From an uncultured Flavobacteriales bacterium (GTDB taxonomy: Bacteria; Bacteroidota; Bacteroidia; Flavobacteriales_E; Vicingaceae): 64,000 bases of DNA. Positions 8,729-17,531 of this stretch are shown here, piece after piece (position 1 is the stretch's first letter; every line of letters begins with the position of its first letter). The position numbers were made by a program, and so were the translations under genes. Under the pieces are notes generated by a model. It made no database searches. It was given only the letters and a program-made list of their open reading frames with translations, and was not told where the DNA came from. Where the stretch lies: positions 1 through 64,000 of the forward strand of contig CALALS010000173.1 in NCBI GenBank assembly GCA_937925525.1, read 5' to 3'.

Positions 8729-11290
8729 TTGAAACGGTTTTTCTCCATATTTTTTATTCTTTTTCTTTTTGGTTGCGCAACCAACAAAGACAAGGCGATA
8801 AATAGGTTTTTTCATAGAACAACCACCCACTACAACTATTACTATAACGCCCGTGAAATATTTAATGCGGCCGTTGTTAAGGTTGAAAGCTCGCAAAAAG
8901 ACGATTACTCTGAGCTGCTGCCTCTGTTCATTTACGGAGACGAAAGCTCTGCCAGAAGCATTTTTCCTGAAATGGATGTAGCCATAGAAAAAAGCTCAAC
9001 CGCCATTAAGAAACATTCTATGCGTATTAGGCGTGAAGAAAAAAACAATTGGATTGATGATTGCTACCTACTCATTGGCCAAGCATACTTTTATAAAAAA
9101 GAGTACTTCAACGCAAAGGAAAACTTTGATTATTTATTCCGGAGCTTTAAAGACCGAGACACCCGGGTTCAAGGGCTAATCTGGTCTGCCAGAACTTCCA
9201 TGGAAGAAAAAGACTTTGGTAAGGTTGATTATTGGATGAAAAAACTGGAAGAAGAAAAACCGGAAAGCGACAAAGTAAAGTCTGAAATGTATGCAGTTTT
9301 AGCAGATTATGAAATTAAAAAGAAAAATTTCGAGAGGGCTATTGAAATGCTTGAAAAAGCAGTTACAAGAACAAAAAATAAAAAGAAAAGAGCCCGCTTT
9401 ACCTATGTTTTAGCTCAATTATATCACCAAAAGTTTGAGTATAAAAAGGCGACAAACGCATACTCAGAAGTCATAAAAATGCGGCCGGGTTATGAAATGG
9501 AGTTTCAGGCAAAAATAGCCAGAGCCAGGGCGTATGATTTTAAATCAAAAGACGCCTCTGTGGTAAAAAAGGAAATGAACAAGCTCTTGAGAGACAAGAA
9601 AAACAAAGAGTATCGCGACCAAATTTATTTTGCCCTTGCCGAGCTGGCTTTTAGAGAGGGTGATGAGCCGCTGGGAATAGAATATCTTAGAAAATCTGCC
9701 GCCTCCAGCACAAGCAACATAAAGCAAAAAACTCAGTCGTACTTAAGGCTGGCAAAATACTATTATAACAAGCCCGAATATAGAAATGCCCAAATGTTTT
9801 ATGATAGCACAGCGGCTGTAGTTCCAAAGAATTATGAGTTTTATGATGAGGTTATGAATAGAAAGGGGTATTTAACCGACCTTATTACAAACATGAACAT
9901 CGTTGATAGAGAAGACAGTTTACAAAGCCTTGTGTTTGATGACAGAAAAAGACGCAAGGTAATTAACCAATTAATTGATGATGCAAAAGCCGAAAAAGAA
10001 AGAAAAATAAAAGAGCTGGAAGAAGAAAGCAGTGGCTCAAACAACAACCTTATTGCCAACGACAACAACAAAAACCCCTTTAATAGCGCAACGGCCACTT
10101 CTGGAAAATGGTATTTTTATAACCCTTCTACCATGGCGCTTGGTGTTTCAAGCTTTCAGAGAACCTGGGGCAAAAGACCGCTGGAAGACGACTGGAGAAG
10201 AAGCAATAAAAACTCCTCCACCTCTCTTCAAAATGACACAAGTAGTAATGACGGTCCAAAAATTGATTTTAATGAAGAGCTGCTTTCAGAAGAATATTAT
10301 TTAAAAGATCTTCCGCTAGACGATAGCTCCCTTTTGGCTTCAAATAAAAGTATAGAAGGAGCCATGTTTAATGTAGGAAGTATTTTTAGAGAAAGCATTC
10401 AAGACTATCGTGCATCAATTGAAACATTTGAAAAGCTTGTTGCCAGATTTCCTAACGGAGAACTATTGCTTCCTTCCTACTATCAGCTTTATCGGCTTGC
10501 TCTTGAAACAGATGATGATAAGCGAGCAGAAAAATATCGGAAAATTATTGTTGATAATTACCCTGACTCAGAGTACGCAAAAATAATTTTAGACCCTGCT
10601 TCTGCCAGAGTTGTGAGAGAAAATAAAAAACGGGTAGAAAACTATTATGCTCAGGCTTATGAATATTATCAAAGCAAAAAGTACGATATCGTTATTGCCC
10701 GTTGTGAAAAAGCAAAATCTATTTTTCCTGAGAATCACATTGCTTCAAAATATGATTTTTTGAGAGCCCTTTCCATTGGTCATTCCAATACGCTTGACAC
10801 GTTTAAAATGGCGCTTGAATCCGTTGTTGAACTTCATCCCAACACAGAGGAAGAAGCAAAAGCAAAGGACATCTTAAATAAAATTATGAATGCTCCGGTA
10901 AACGAGAGCAATAACGGTCCTGTTTATCAAAAAAACGAAACAGAACAACATTACTTTGTAATGATGATAGCCAACTCAGACAAACAAATGCAAATGTATA
11001 AGGCCTATGTTTCTAACTTTCATAACACTTATTTTTCAGGTAAAAAATATAGTATAGAAAGTATTGGTTATGATGCTGAGTTTGACCTATTAACTATAAA
11101 AGGCCTAGAAAATGAAAGCAACGCCATTACATACTTCAAAGCTTTTTTAGAAAATAAAGACCACTTGGCAAAGCTAAACCAAAAAGGCTATAACGCTTTT
11201 ATTGTAACGGTTTCCAATTTTGGAGAAATGTATAAAAAGCGCGACACCAGTGGTTATCTTACTTTCTTTTTGGGCAACTATATGAAATAA
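8729..11290 (+). CDS. sprE: Gliding motility / type IX secretion TPR lipoprotein SprE (PorW)
   Basis: This 853-residue lipoprotein begins at a TTG (MKRFFSIFFILFLFGC) with the lipid-bearing cysteine at residue 16. The body is helical with several tetratricopeptide-like repeats (for example YKKEYFNAKENFDYLF, FEYKKATNAYSEVIKM and QDYRASIETFEKLVARFPNG). Segments around HYNYYYNAREIF and the C-terminal region match the SprE/PorW family, an outer-membrane-anchored component needed for type IX secretion and gliding. Its cargo type is encoded in the window: T9SS-sorted proteins at 994, 23566 and 31522. A TATCTTTA near 8671 could be its -7 box. Confidence 0.88.
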   Translation: MKRFFSIFFILFLFGCATNKDKAINRFFHRTTTHYNYYYNAREIFNAAVVKVESSQKDDYSELLPLFIYGDESSARSIFPEMDVAIEKSSTAIKKHSMRIRREEKNNWIDDCYLLIGQAYFYKKEYFNAKENFDYLFRSFKDRDTRVQGLIWSARTSMEEKDFGKVDYWMKKLEEEKPESDKVKSEMYAVLADYEIKKKNFERAIEMLEKAVTRTKNKKKRARFTYVLAQLYHQKFEYKKATNAYSEVIKMRPGYEMEFQAKIARARAYDFKSKDASVVKKEMNKLLRDKKNKEYRDQIYFALAELAFREGDEPLGIEYLRKSAASSTSNIKQKTQSYLRLAKYYYNKPEYRNAQMFYDSTAAVVPKNYEFYDEVMNRKGYLTDLITNMNIVDREDSLQSLVFDDRKRRKVINQLIDDAKAEKERKIKELEEESSGSNNNLIANDNNKNPFNSATATSGKWYFYNPSTMALGVSSFQRTWGKRPLEDDWRRSNKNSSTSLQNDTSSNDGPKIDFNEELLSEEYYLKDLPLDDSSLLASNKSIEGAMFNVGSIFRESIQDYRASIETFEKLVARFPNGELLLPSYYQLYRLALETDDDKRAEKYRKIIVDNYPDSEYAKIILDPASARVVRENKKRVENYYAQAYEYYQSKKYDIVIARCEKAKSIFPENHIASKYDFLRALSIGHSNTLDTFKMALESVVELHPNTEEEAKAKDILNKIMNAPVNESNNGPVYQKNETEQHYFVMMIANSDKQMQMYKAYVSNFHNTYFSGKKYSIESIGYDAEFDLLTIKGLENESNAITYFKAFLENKDHLAKLNQKGYNAFIVTVSNFGEMYKKRDTSGYLTFFLGNYMK

Positions 11291-11428
11291 TTTCTTTCCG
11301 CCTATCATTCCTTTTTACTACTTATCTTTCGTTTTTTCCTCCCATACTCTTTCTACAACTTTTTATGCTTTTTGGTGTAACTAAATGGTGTTCTTCTTTG
11401 TCTAACCATTAAACTAAAAAACATTATT

Positions 11429-11749
11429 ATGAAAAAGTTATTTTTATTTACGTTGGGGGTTGTGCTTTATACTTCATCTATTGCCGGCTCTTCCGGAGAG
11501 CTTAAAACAGCATTAAAAGAAAAGGTTAATTTTAATGAAACCACACTGCCTATTGAAAAAAACAGTGTTCATTTTGTTCGGGTATCATTTAGAGTAAGCG
11601 AAGATGGACAAATCCATATTTTAGAGGCTAATTACTCAAATAATGAGGTGAAAGAGCTTTTGTTTCAAAAACTTTCTCAGGTGAGTTTAAGTGATGTTTC
11701 TTTCAAAGAAGATGTTTACTATTACGAATTTACTTTTAGAAAAGAGTAG
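11429..11749 (+). CDS. Small exported protein of unknown function
   Basis: A 106-residue protein with a signal peptide (MKKLFLFTLGVVLYTSSIAG) and a compact alpha/beta body (VHFVRVSFRVSEDGQIHILEANY) ending EFTFRKE. The body looks like the small TonB-C-terminal-like secreted proteins seen often in Bacteroidota, in which a strand-helix unit follows VSFxVxxDGxI, but the match is only suggestive. It stands alone between sprE and the convergent kdsB. Confidence 0.75.
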   Translation: MKKLFLFTLGVVLYTSSIAGSSGELKTALKEKVNFNETTLPIEKNSVHFVRVSFRVSEDGQIHILEANYSNNEVKELLFQKLSQVSLSDVSFKEDVYYYEFTFRKE

Positions 11750-11752
11750 GCG

Positions 11753-12493
11753 CTAAACATCCATTTTTAACAAATCTTCCAGGTCTTCGGGTGTATCAAT
11801 GGCGTAAGAGTTGTGTTCGGTAATTCCAACCCGCATTTTAAAGCCGTTTTCCAGCCACTTTAACTGCTCTAATGCTTCTGCTTTTTCTAGCTCTGAGGGT
11901 TTTAGTTGGTTGTATTTTAAGAGCGCTTCTTTCCGATAACCATAGAGCCCAAGATGCTTGAAATAAGTATGGTGATTCCCCCATTCGTTTTTTTCTTCTC
12001 CTCTAAAAAAGGGAATGGGGCTTCTGCTAAAATATAGCGCATCCATGCTTTTGTCCACCACCACTTTTACTCTGCTTGGGTTTAAAATATCGTCTGCCGA
12101 ATGCGTTTGTTTAGCGAGTGTTCCTAATGCAACCATCTCACTTTCAAACAATGAGCATAGCTTGTCAATTTGTTCCGGATGCACATAAGGTTCGTCTCCT
12201 TGAATGTTTATAACAACATCGTATTCCGGTAAATGTTTTTCAACAACCTCTCTGCACCGGTCTGTTCCGTTTTCGCAGCTCTCAGAGGTCATAACAACTT
12301 TTCCTCCAAAGCCTTTCACTCTATCATATATTCGCTTGTCGTCAGTAGCAACTACCACTTCGGCAAGCAGCTTTGCTTGCATGGCCCTTTCGTAAACGTG
12401 CTGCACCATTGGCTTTCCTTTAATATTCACCAATGGTTTTCCGGGAAATCGGCTAGATGCATATCGAGCGGGAATAACTCCTAAAATCTTCAT
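11753..12493 (-). CDS. kdsB: 3-deoxy-manno-octulosonate cytidylyltransferase
   Basis: KdsB activates Kdo with CTP to CMP-Kdo for lipopolysaccharide inner-core synthesis in the cytoplasm. The protein starts at MKILGVIPARYASSRFPGKP (12493), which holds the nucleotide-binding GxxxRxPxK motif; 246 residues is normal. VINIQGDEPYVHPEQI is the family signature around the metal-binding aspartate, and ALYFSRSPIPF and HLGLYGYRKEAL follow in order. The frame is open a further 26 codons upstream, but that part overlaps the divergent dprA promoter. Confidence 0.95.
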   Translation of the reverse strand: MKILGVIPARYASSRFPGKPLVNIKGKPMVQHVYERAMQAKLLAEVVVATDDKRIYDRVKGFGGKVVMTSESCENGTDRCREVVEKHLPEYDVVINIQGDEPYVHPEQIDKLCSLFESEMVALGTLAKQTHSADDILNPSRVKVVVDKSMDALYFSRSPIPFFRGEEKNEWGNHHTYFKHLGLYGYRKEALLKYNQLKPSELEKAEALEQLKWLENGFKMRVGITEHNSYAIDTPEDLEDLLKMDV

Positions 12494-12502
12494 TTGAGTT
12501 TT

Positions 12503-12510
12503 TATCTTTG
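12503..12510 (+). promoter_or_regulatory. -7 promoter element of dprA
   Basis: TATCTTTG fits TAnnTTTG and ends 9 bases before the dprA ATG, so the transcript would be nearly leaderless. Confidence 0.55.
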
Positions 12511-12519
12511 GGCTAAAGT

Positions 12520-13629
12520 ATGGAAAATAAAGAAGAGCTGCTATATCAAATTGCTTTAACTTTGATTCCAAATATTGGAAGCGTTACGGCCAAAAAGCTG
12601 TTGGAAAAAAATCCTTCCGCTAAAACTGTTTTTAAAGAGGTTCCTTCTTTTTTTGAGGGAATAAGTGGTATTAGAAAAGATACAAGAAAGTCCATTATTG
12701 AAAATAAAGACATTGCGTTAAAAAGAGCCGAAGAGGAGTTAGGGTTTGTTGACCGTTTTAAAATTAATGTGCTTAGTTTTTTTTCTGATGATTATCCTAA
12801 AAAACTAAAACACTGTGATGACAGTCCGCCCGTTCTTTACTTTAAAGGCTCTTGCAACATTAATAATCACAAAACAATAGGCATTGTGGGAACCAGAAAA
12901 GCAACCAAGTACGGAAAAAGCTGCGTTTCGGACTTTATAGAACAGATTAAAGATTACGAGCCTATAATTGTAAGTGGCTTGGCAGAAGGTATAGATACTT
13001 CCGCTCATTTTTCTTCTATTAAAAATAATGTTTCTACAATTGGCTGTCTTGGGCATGGGTTAGATAAAATATACCCTTCTGAAAATAGAAAGATTGCTGA
13101 ACAGATGATTGAAAAAGGTGGCTTGCTAACTGAGTTTTTATCTAAAGCCAAACCGGACAGAGAAAACTTTCCTAAACGAAACAGAATTATTGCAGGGCTG
13201 TGCGATGTGCTTTTAGTGATTGAAAGTGGAAAAAAGGGCGGCTCTTTAATAACCGCTGAAATAGCTAATTCATACCATAGAGATGTTTTTGCCTTTCCGG
13301 GAAGAATAGATGATTTACAATCAGAGGGGTGTAATAAGCTTATTTTTAACAATAAAGCACATGCGTACACTTGTTTTGAAGATTTTATTCAACTAATGGG
13401 GTGGAAAGAAAAAGAACCTTCTTCTTCCAAAAAAAATGATTCTTTATTAACTAATTTAACAGACGAAGAAAAAAGGCTTGTCGCTTTTCTTAAGGAAAAA
13501 GAAAGAGCTTCTTTTGATGAAATTTCTTTAGCATTAAACGTTTCTGTTAGCGAGCTGTCGGTAACTTTGTTTTCTCTTGAAATAAACGGTGTTGTAAAAT
13601 CGCTTCCCGGAAAAAACTACTCTTTATAG
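12520..13629 (+). CDS. dprA: DNA-processing protein DprA (Smf)
   Basis: DprA binds incoming single-stranded DNA during natural transformation and loads RecA. The 369-residue protein has an N-terminal helix-hairpin-helix-like part (LIPNIGSVTAKKLLEK), the Rossmann core (GIVGTRKATKYGKS, IVSGLAEGIDTSAH, GCLGHGLDKIYPSENR, FPKRNRIIAGLCDVLLVIE, GSLITAEIA) and a C-terminal winged helix (about residues 300-369). It overlaps the convergent permease gene by 6 bases. In this window it matters as a route by which cassette DNA could arrive as single strands, the form in which the foldable sites would work. Confidence 0.95.
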   Translation: MENKEELLYQIALTLIPNIGSVTAKKLLEKNPSAKTVFKEVPSFFEGISGIRKDTRKSIIENKDIALKRAEEELGFVDRFKINVLSFFSDDYPKKLKHCDDSPPVLYFKGSCNINNHKTIGIVGTRKATKYGKSCVSDFIEQIKDYEPIIVSGLAEGIDTSAHFSSIKNNVSTIGCLGHGLDKIYPSENRKIAEQMIEKGGLLTEFLSKAKPDRENFPKRNRIIAGLCDVLLVIESGKKGGSLITAEIANSYHRDVFAFPGRIDDLQSEGCNKLIFNNKAHAYTCFEDFIQLMGWKEKEPSSSKKNDSLLTNLTDEEKRLVAFLKEKERASFDEISLALNVSVSELSVTLFSLEINGVVKSLPGKNYSL

Positions 13630-14847
13630 ATTTTGGTTTACAAAAAACCTTTTCTTTAATACAAGCTTTACGGGATACCATGAAAACAATATGCCTGTTA
13701 TTAATATAGTTCCTGCAATTAACAGGTAATCTTGCGCTTTAAAAGCCATTGGATAAAACTCCACTATTCCTCCCTCTAGCCTTAATAGTCCAATATTAGT
13801 CTGAAGCCAGTAAACGGCAAAGCCTAAAAACATTCCTATTGTTCCCCCAATATAAGTTATCATAAGCCCTTGTGAAAAAAATATTTTTCTTATTTGTTCA
13901 AAGCTTGCTCCTATACTTCTGAGGGTTTTAATGTCTTTTTGTTTTTCTAGAAGGATTAATGTAAGCGTGCTTATTACATTAAAACTGGCCACTATTAACA
14001 CAAAAATTAATAAAATAAACGTAATCCATTTTTCTGTTTCGTTGGTTTTATATATCAGTTCATTTTGTTGATATCTGGTTTTGACTGAATATTCATTTCC
14101 AAAAACAGATTTTAGTTTCTCTGCTACTTCATCCATTTTAGATTCATCAAGAACGCCTATTTCAATAGCTGAGCATTGATTTGGTTTTTCAAGTAAATTT
14201 CTAATAAAAGCTATATCGACAATGGCGTACCTGTTGTCAAAATCAGGGCTAATGGCAAAAACACCAGAAGGAAACGCCTCTTTTTTATAAAAGGAAGAGC
14301 CGGGTAGGTTTGAATAATTATCAATAGGCTTGGGTATATAAACCGAGACGGGATCAATGTTGTGATTAACTGAAAGCTCTAAATTGCTTGCCACACCGTA
14401 ACCCAAGACACAATAATTAGCCGACCCTGAGCGAAGCAAAAACTCTCCGTCATAAATCATACTATCTATTCCGGTTGTTTTATTCCACCTTTTATCTACT
14501 CCTTTTAGGTTAACAATACTCTGAAAGTTATTATGTCTTAGCATAGCCATCTCTTCCAATACTTCAGAAAAACTTGCTACTTGGGCAATTGAAGAAATTT
14601 CTTCTTTTTGGGCGGAAGTAAGTTCAAATAGTTGTTGGTTCGTTTTTGTTATCTTAATATCCGGATCAAAAGAAGCATAAAGAGAATCTACCAATTGTTG
14701 GAGGCCATTAAATGCGCTTAAAATTATAACTATAGATGCGGTAGCAACAGTGATTGAAAAAACCGATATAAAAGCAATAATGTTAACAGCCGCTTTTGAT
14801 TTTCTTGAAAAGAAGTAACGTTTTGATATAAATAGAGAAACGTCCAA
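13624..14847 (-). CDS. LolC/LolE-type ABC transporter permease (FtsX/MacB fold)
   Basis: The protein has an N-terminal membrane helix (AAVNIIAFISVFSITVATAS), a large periplasmic domain (about residues 45-260) and three C-terminal helices (ITFILLIFVLIVASFNVIS, YIGGTIGMFLGFAVYWL and YLLIAGTILITGILFSWYPV), the layout of lipoprotein-releasing LolC/E permeases. Its ATPase is not adjacent. It is the last gene of the minus-strand run rpiB, M28 peptidase, rbfA, permease, starting 4 bases after the rbfA stop. Confidence 0.88.
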   Translation of the reverse strand: MDVSLFISKRYFFSRKSKAAVNIIAFISVFSITVATASIVIILSAFNGLQQLVDSLYASFDPDIKITKTNQQLFELTSAQKEEISSIAQVASFSEVLEEMAMLRHNNFQSIVNLKGVDKRWNKTTGIDSMIYDGEFLLRSGSANYCVLGYGVASNLELSVNHNIDPVSVYIPKPIDNYSNLPGSSFYKKEAFPSGVFAISPDFDNRYAIVDIAFIRNLLEKPNQCSAIEIGVLDESKMDEVAEKLKSVFGNEYSVKTRYQQNELIYKTNETEKWITFILLIFVLIVASFNVISTLTLILLEKQKDIKTLRSIGASFEQIRKIFFSQGLMITYIGGTIGMFLGFAVYWLQTNIGLLRLEGGIVEFYPMAFKAQDYLLIAGTILITGILFSWYPVKLVLKKRFFVNQNL

Positions 14848-14850
14848 CTT

Positions 14851-15189
14851 TTACTTTTTTAAAAGTTCATTAATTCTTTCGGCATAATCTAAAGAGTCGT
14901 CAATGTAAAACTCAAAGTCAGGAACTTTTCTTATTTGCTTTCCTATTTTTCCTCCCAATCTTTGTCTAATAATATAACTCTTCTCTCTTAATTCTTTTAT
15001 AAACGCTTCGCTATCATTTGATGGAAATATACTTAAGTAAAACCTTGCTATTGATAAATCGGGTGTAACTTTTGATTTAGTTACTGTAACCATTTTTCCA
15101 TTCAATAAATCTTTTCCGTCTATCAGAAAAAAATTTGCCATCTCTTTTTGTAGTATTCTTGTTATTTTGTCCTGTCTATTTGTCCCCAT
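14851..15189 (-). CDS. rbfA: Ribosome-binding factor A
   Basis: RbfA is a small KH-like protein needed for 30S subunit maturation. The protein has 112 residues with the family's N-terminus (MGTNRQDKITRILQKEMANFF) and KH core (VTVTKSKVTPDLSIARFYLS, then IRKVPDFEFYIDDSLDYAERI). Its start overlaps the end of the M28 peptidase gene by 14 bases, and the permease follows 4 bases downstream; a neighbouring rbfA and FtsX-type permease is usual in Bacteroidota. Confidence 0.95.
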   Translation of the reverse strand: MGTNRQDKITRILQKEMANFFLIDGKDLLNGKMVTVTKSKVTPDLSIARFYLSIFPSNDSEAFIKELREKSYIIRQRLGGKIGKQIRKVPDFEFYIDDSLDYAERINELLKK

Positions 15190-16699
15190 CTTTTTCTTTT
15201 AAGTCTATTTTAAGTCTTTCCTCTTTGTTTGCCAGTTGCCAGGCGGTTAAAAAAACCAGTCTGGTTATTTTTTCCATTTTTTCAAAGTTTATCTTATCAA
15301 CTGTATCCGTTGGTTTATGATAATCTTCATGTACTCCATTAAAATAGAATATTACAGGGATGTTATATTTAGCAAAGTTATAGTGGTCTGACCTGTAATA
15401 GTATCTGTTTGGGTCATCATCGCTGTTGTAAGTATAATCTAACTCCAGCTTTGTGTTGCTTTTGTTTATTTCTTCGCTTATCTCTTTTAATTCTTTGCTC
15501 ACTTTATCTACACCAATTAGATAAACATAATTTGGATTACCTTCATGTGCTTTATCTATTCTCCCTATCATGTCTATATTAAGGTTTACCATACATCGTT
15601 CAAACTGAAATTGAGGGCTGTTCACAAAGTATTTTGACCCCAGCAACCCTTTCTCTTCTCCCGAAAAACCAACTATCATGATTGACCTTCTTGGGCGCAA
15701 TCCTTTTTCATTAATTGCTTTCGAAAATGCCTCTGCTATTTCTATTAAAGCAACACTTCCTGAACCGTCATCATCGGCTCCATTATAAATTACACCATCT
15801 TTTTTTCCAAGGTGGTCATAGTGAGCAGAAATAACTATTATTTCTTCTTTTTTGTCTGTTCCCTCAATATAAGCAATTACATTGTCTCCCTCTAATTTTT
15901 CAATATTTCCATTGGCTATAATTGTTAGCTCTCCCTTTTTTTGTATGGGATATTTTTCGCTGTTTTTGTCTGCGTTTTTTTTCTCTTTCTTATACTTTAA
16001 CTGACCTGAAAAAACTTCTTCAAACATTTCTGTGCTTATCACAAAAACAGGGATCTGATTTTCCCTATAATCTTTTGCTAACATCATTTTACTATGTGTA
16101 GCATATTTTCCAAGACTGTTTTTATATGCCTTAAAATCTTCACTTATAATAAATAAAACGGAAGCTTTTTCCTTTTCAAAAAATTCAATCTTTTTATCTA
16201 GCTTTTTTTCCCTGACAGACTCTTCCTTTTTTTTAGGAATTCCATCAAGTATAAAAACTGCTTTTTCTTTAAGCTCTACTTTCTTTTCTAGACTTTCTTC
16301 TATTCCATAGCCAGCAAATACTAAATTATCAAAGAAAAGTGTACCGTCTCTCATACCGGTATGAGAATAAAAACCATCAAAGTAACCGAACTCTTTTTCA
16401 TTGACTTTTATTTTTATCCCTTCATTTTTTCTTTCTATTAATTCATAAGGCTGTTTGTAACCTGAAGCAATATCAATAACCGGAATACCCATTTCCAGAT
16501 ATTGATTAGTAAAGTATTCTGCTGCTAATTTTTGACCTTTCTTTCCGGTTTCTCTTCCTTCCATTTCATCGGAAGCAAAAATGGTAAGATGCTTCTTCAA
16601 ATCTTCTGCAGTAATTGATTTTTCAAATTCTTTTGCTTCCTCTAAAGTCTGCCCTAAACAAGCAAAAGGAATAAATAAAAAAATTAATATTTTCTTCAT
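15176..16699 (-). CDS. Exported M28-family zinc aminopeptidase with PA domain
   Basis: The signal peptide MKKILIFLFIPFACLG leads into a 507-residue enzyme. A protease-associated (PA) insert spans roughly residues 100-250. The metal ligands of M28 peptidases are in order: SAHYDHLG (His, Asp), NGADDDGSGS (bridging Asp), SGEEKGLLGS (catalytic and ligand Glu), NIDMIGR (Asp) and RSDHYNF (His). It should act in the periplasm or outside the cell on peptides, as a nutrient or turnover aminopeptidase. It overlaps rpiB by 4 bases and rbfA by 14, so the operon is tightly coupled. Confidence 0.92.
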   Translation of the reverse strand: MKKILIFLFIPFACLGQTLEEAKEFEKSITAEDLKKHLTIFASDEMEGRETGKKGQKLAAEYFTNQYLEMGIPVIDIASGYKQPYELIERKNEGIKIKVNEKEFGYFDGFYSHTGMRDGTLFFDNLVFAGYGIEESLEKKVELKEKAVFILDGIPKKKEESVREKKLDKKIEFFEKEKASVLFIISEDFKAYKNSLGKYATHSKMMLAKDYRENQIPVFVISTEMFEEVFSGQLKYKKEKKNADKNSEKYPIQKKGELTIIANGNIEKLEGDNVIAYIEGTDKKEEIIVISAHYDHLGKKDGVIYNGADDDGSGSVALIEIAEAFSKAINEKGLRPRRSIMIVGFSGEEKGLLGSKYFVNSPQFQFERCMVNLNIDMIGRIDKAHEGNPNYVYLIGVDKVSKELKEISEEINKSNTKLELDYTYNSDDDPNRYYYRSDHYNFAKYNIPVIFYFNGVHEDYHKPTDTVDKINFEKMEKITRLVFLTAWQLANKEERLKIDLKEKDGDK

Positions 16700-17112
16700 A
16701 TCTTCTCTACTCTTCTTTGATGTCTTCCTCCTTCAAAAGGAGTGGATAAAAATATTTTTACTATTTCAAGCGCTTCCTCTTGGCTAATGTATCTTGCCGG
16801 TAAAGAAACTATATTTGCATCATTATGTTGGCGAGCCAGTTCTGCTATTTCCTTTTTCCAGCTTAATGCTGCTCTTACTCCTTTGTGTTTATTTGCAGCC
16901 ATGCTTATTCCGTTTCCGCTTCCACAAATTAAAATTCCAAATTCAACACTTTTTCTTTCTACTTTCTCTGCAACAGGATGCGCATAATCCGGATAATCAC
17001 AACTTTCTTCGCTTTTTGTTCCTACATCAACAAACTCAATCCCCTCAAGAGTTTTCTTTAAATACTCTTTTAACTCATATCCTGCATGATCGCTTCCAAT
17101 TGCAATTTTCAT
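16696..17112 (-). CDS. rpiB: Ribose-5-phosphate isomerase B
   Basis: Interconverts ribose 5-phosphate and ribulose 5-phosphate (pentose phosphate pathway). The 138 residues hold the RpiB/LacAB marks GSDHAGYELKEYL at the N-terminus, the active-site cysteine in ICGSGNGISMAANK, and LPARYIS near the end. First gene of a four-gene minus-strand run with the M28 peptidase, rbfA and permease; the 4-base overlap with the peptidase suggests translational coupling. Confidence 0.93.
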   Translation of the reverse strand: MKIAIGSDHAGYELKEYLKKTLEGIEFVDVGTKSEESCDYPDYAHPVAEKVERKSVEFGILICGSGNGISMAANKHKGVRAALSWKKEIAELARQHNDANIVSLPARYISQEEALEIVKIFLSTPFEGGRHQRRVEKI

Positions 17113-17531
17113 TTTTTATAAATTATGTGTTAATAATGAAGTTAAAATTACTCTTTTATGGTTAATAAGTAATATCTTTTTTTTCTTTCCTTATTCAAAT
17201 TTAAAACTACTTCTAAAAACATTTATTTCTCACAACATTTTAATAATTCTTTTTAAGGTTTTTATTAGACTTGTTTTAAGCAGAAAAAAACAATATTTTT
17301 ATAAAATTAGGGTTGTTGAATTGCTATTAACATTAGTTAATAAAAAATAGAAAGATATTGATTTTGTTTGCTTTCTATCTTTTTTGGTTGTTCGTTATTT
17401 GTTTTTTCTTTTTCATAACTCAATATTGAAAGAGAAAACATAAAAATTTTCAAACAGAACTAACAAGATAATAATAGTAATAGATAATTATTTAAACTTA
17501 ATATATATTTATTGTCTTATTAATAAAAAGT
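17113..17531. other. AT-rich intergenic region between divergent genes
   Basis: About 420 bases of very AT-rich DNA with many T runs on the left and A runs on the right. It must contain the promoters of rpiB (minus) and the YwqK-repeat gene (plus). I see no RNA gene, foldable site or convincing open frame in it. Confidence 0.6.

Noticed and set aside
10032..10304. Plus-strand open frame inside sprE
   Set aside because: Wholly within sprE in another frame with low-complexity translation; a shadow.
16794..17165. Plus-strand open frame over rpiB
   Set aside because: Overlaps rpiB on the opposite strand and translates to a leucine/phenylalanine-rich sequence without features; a shadow.
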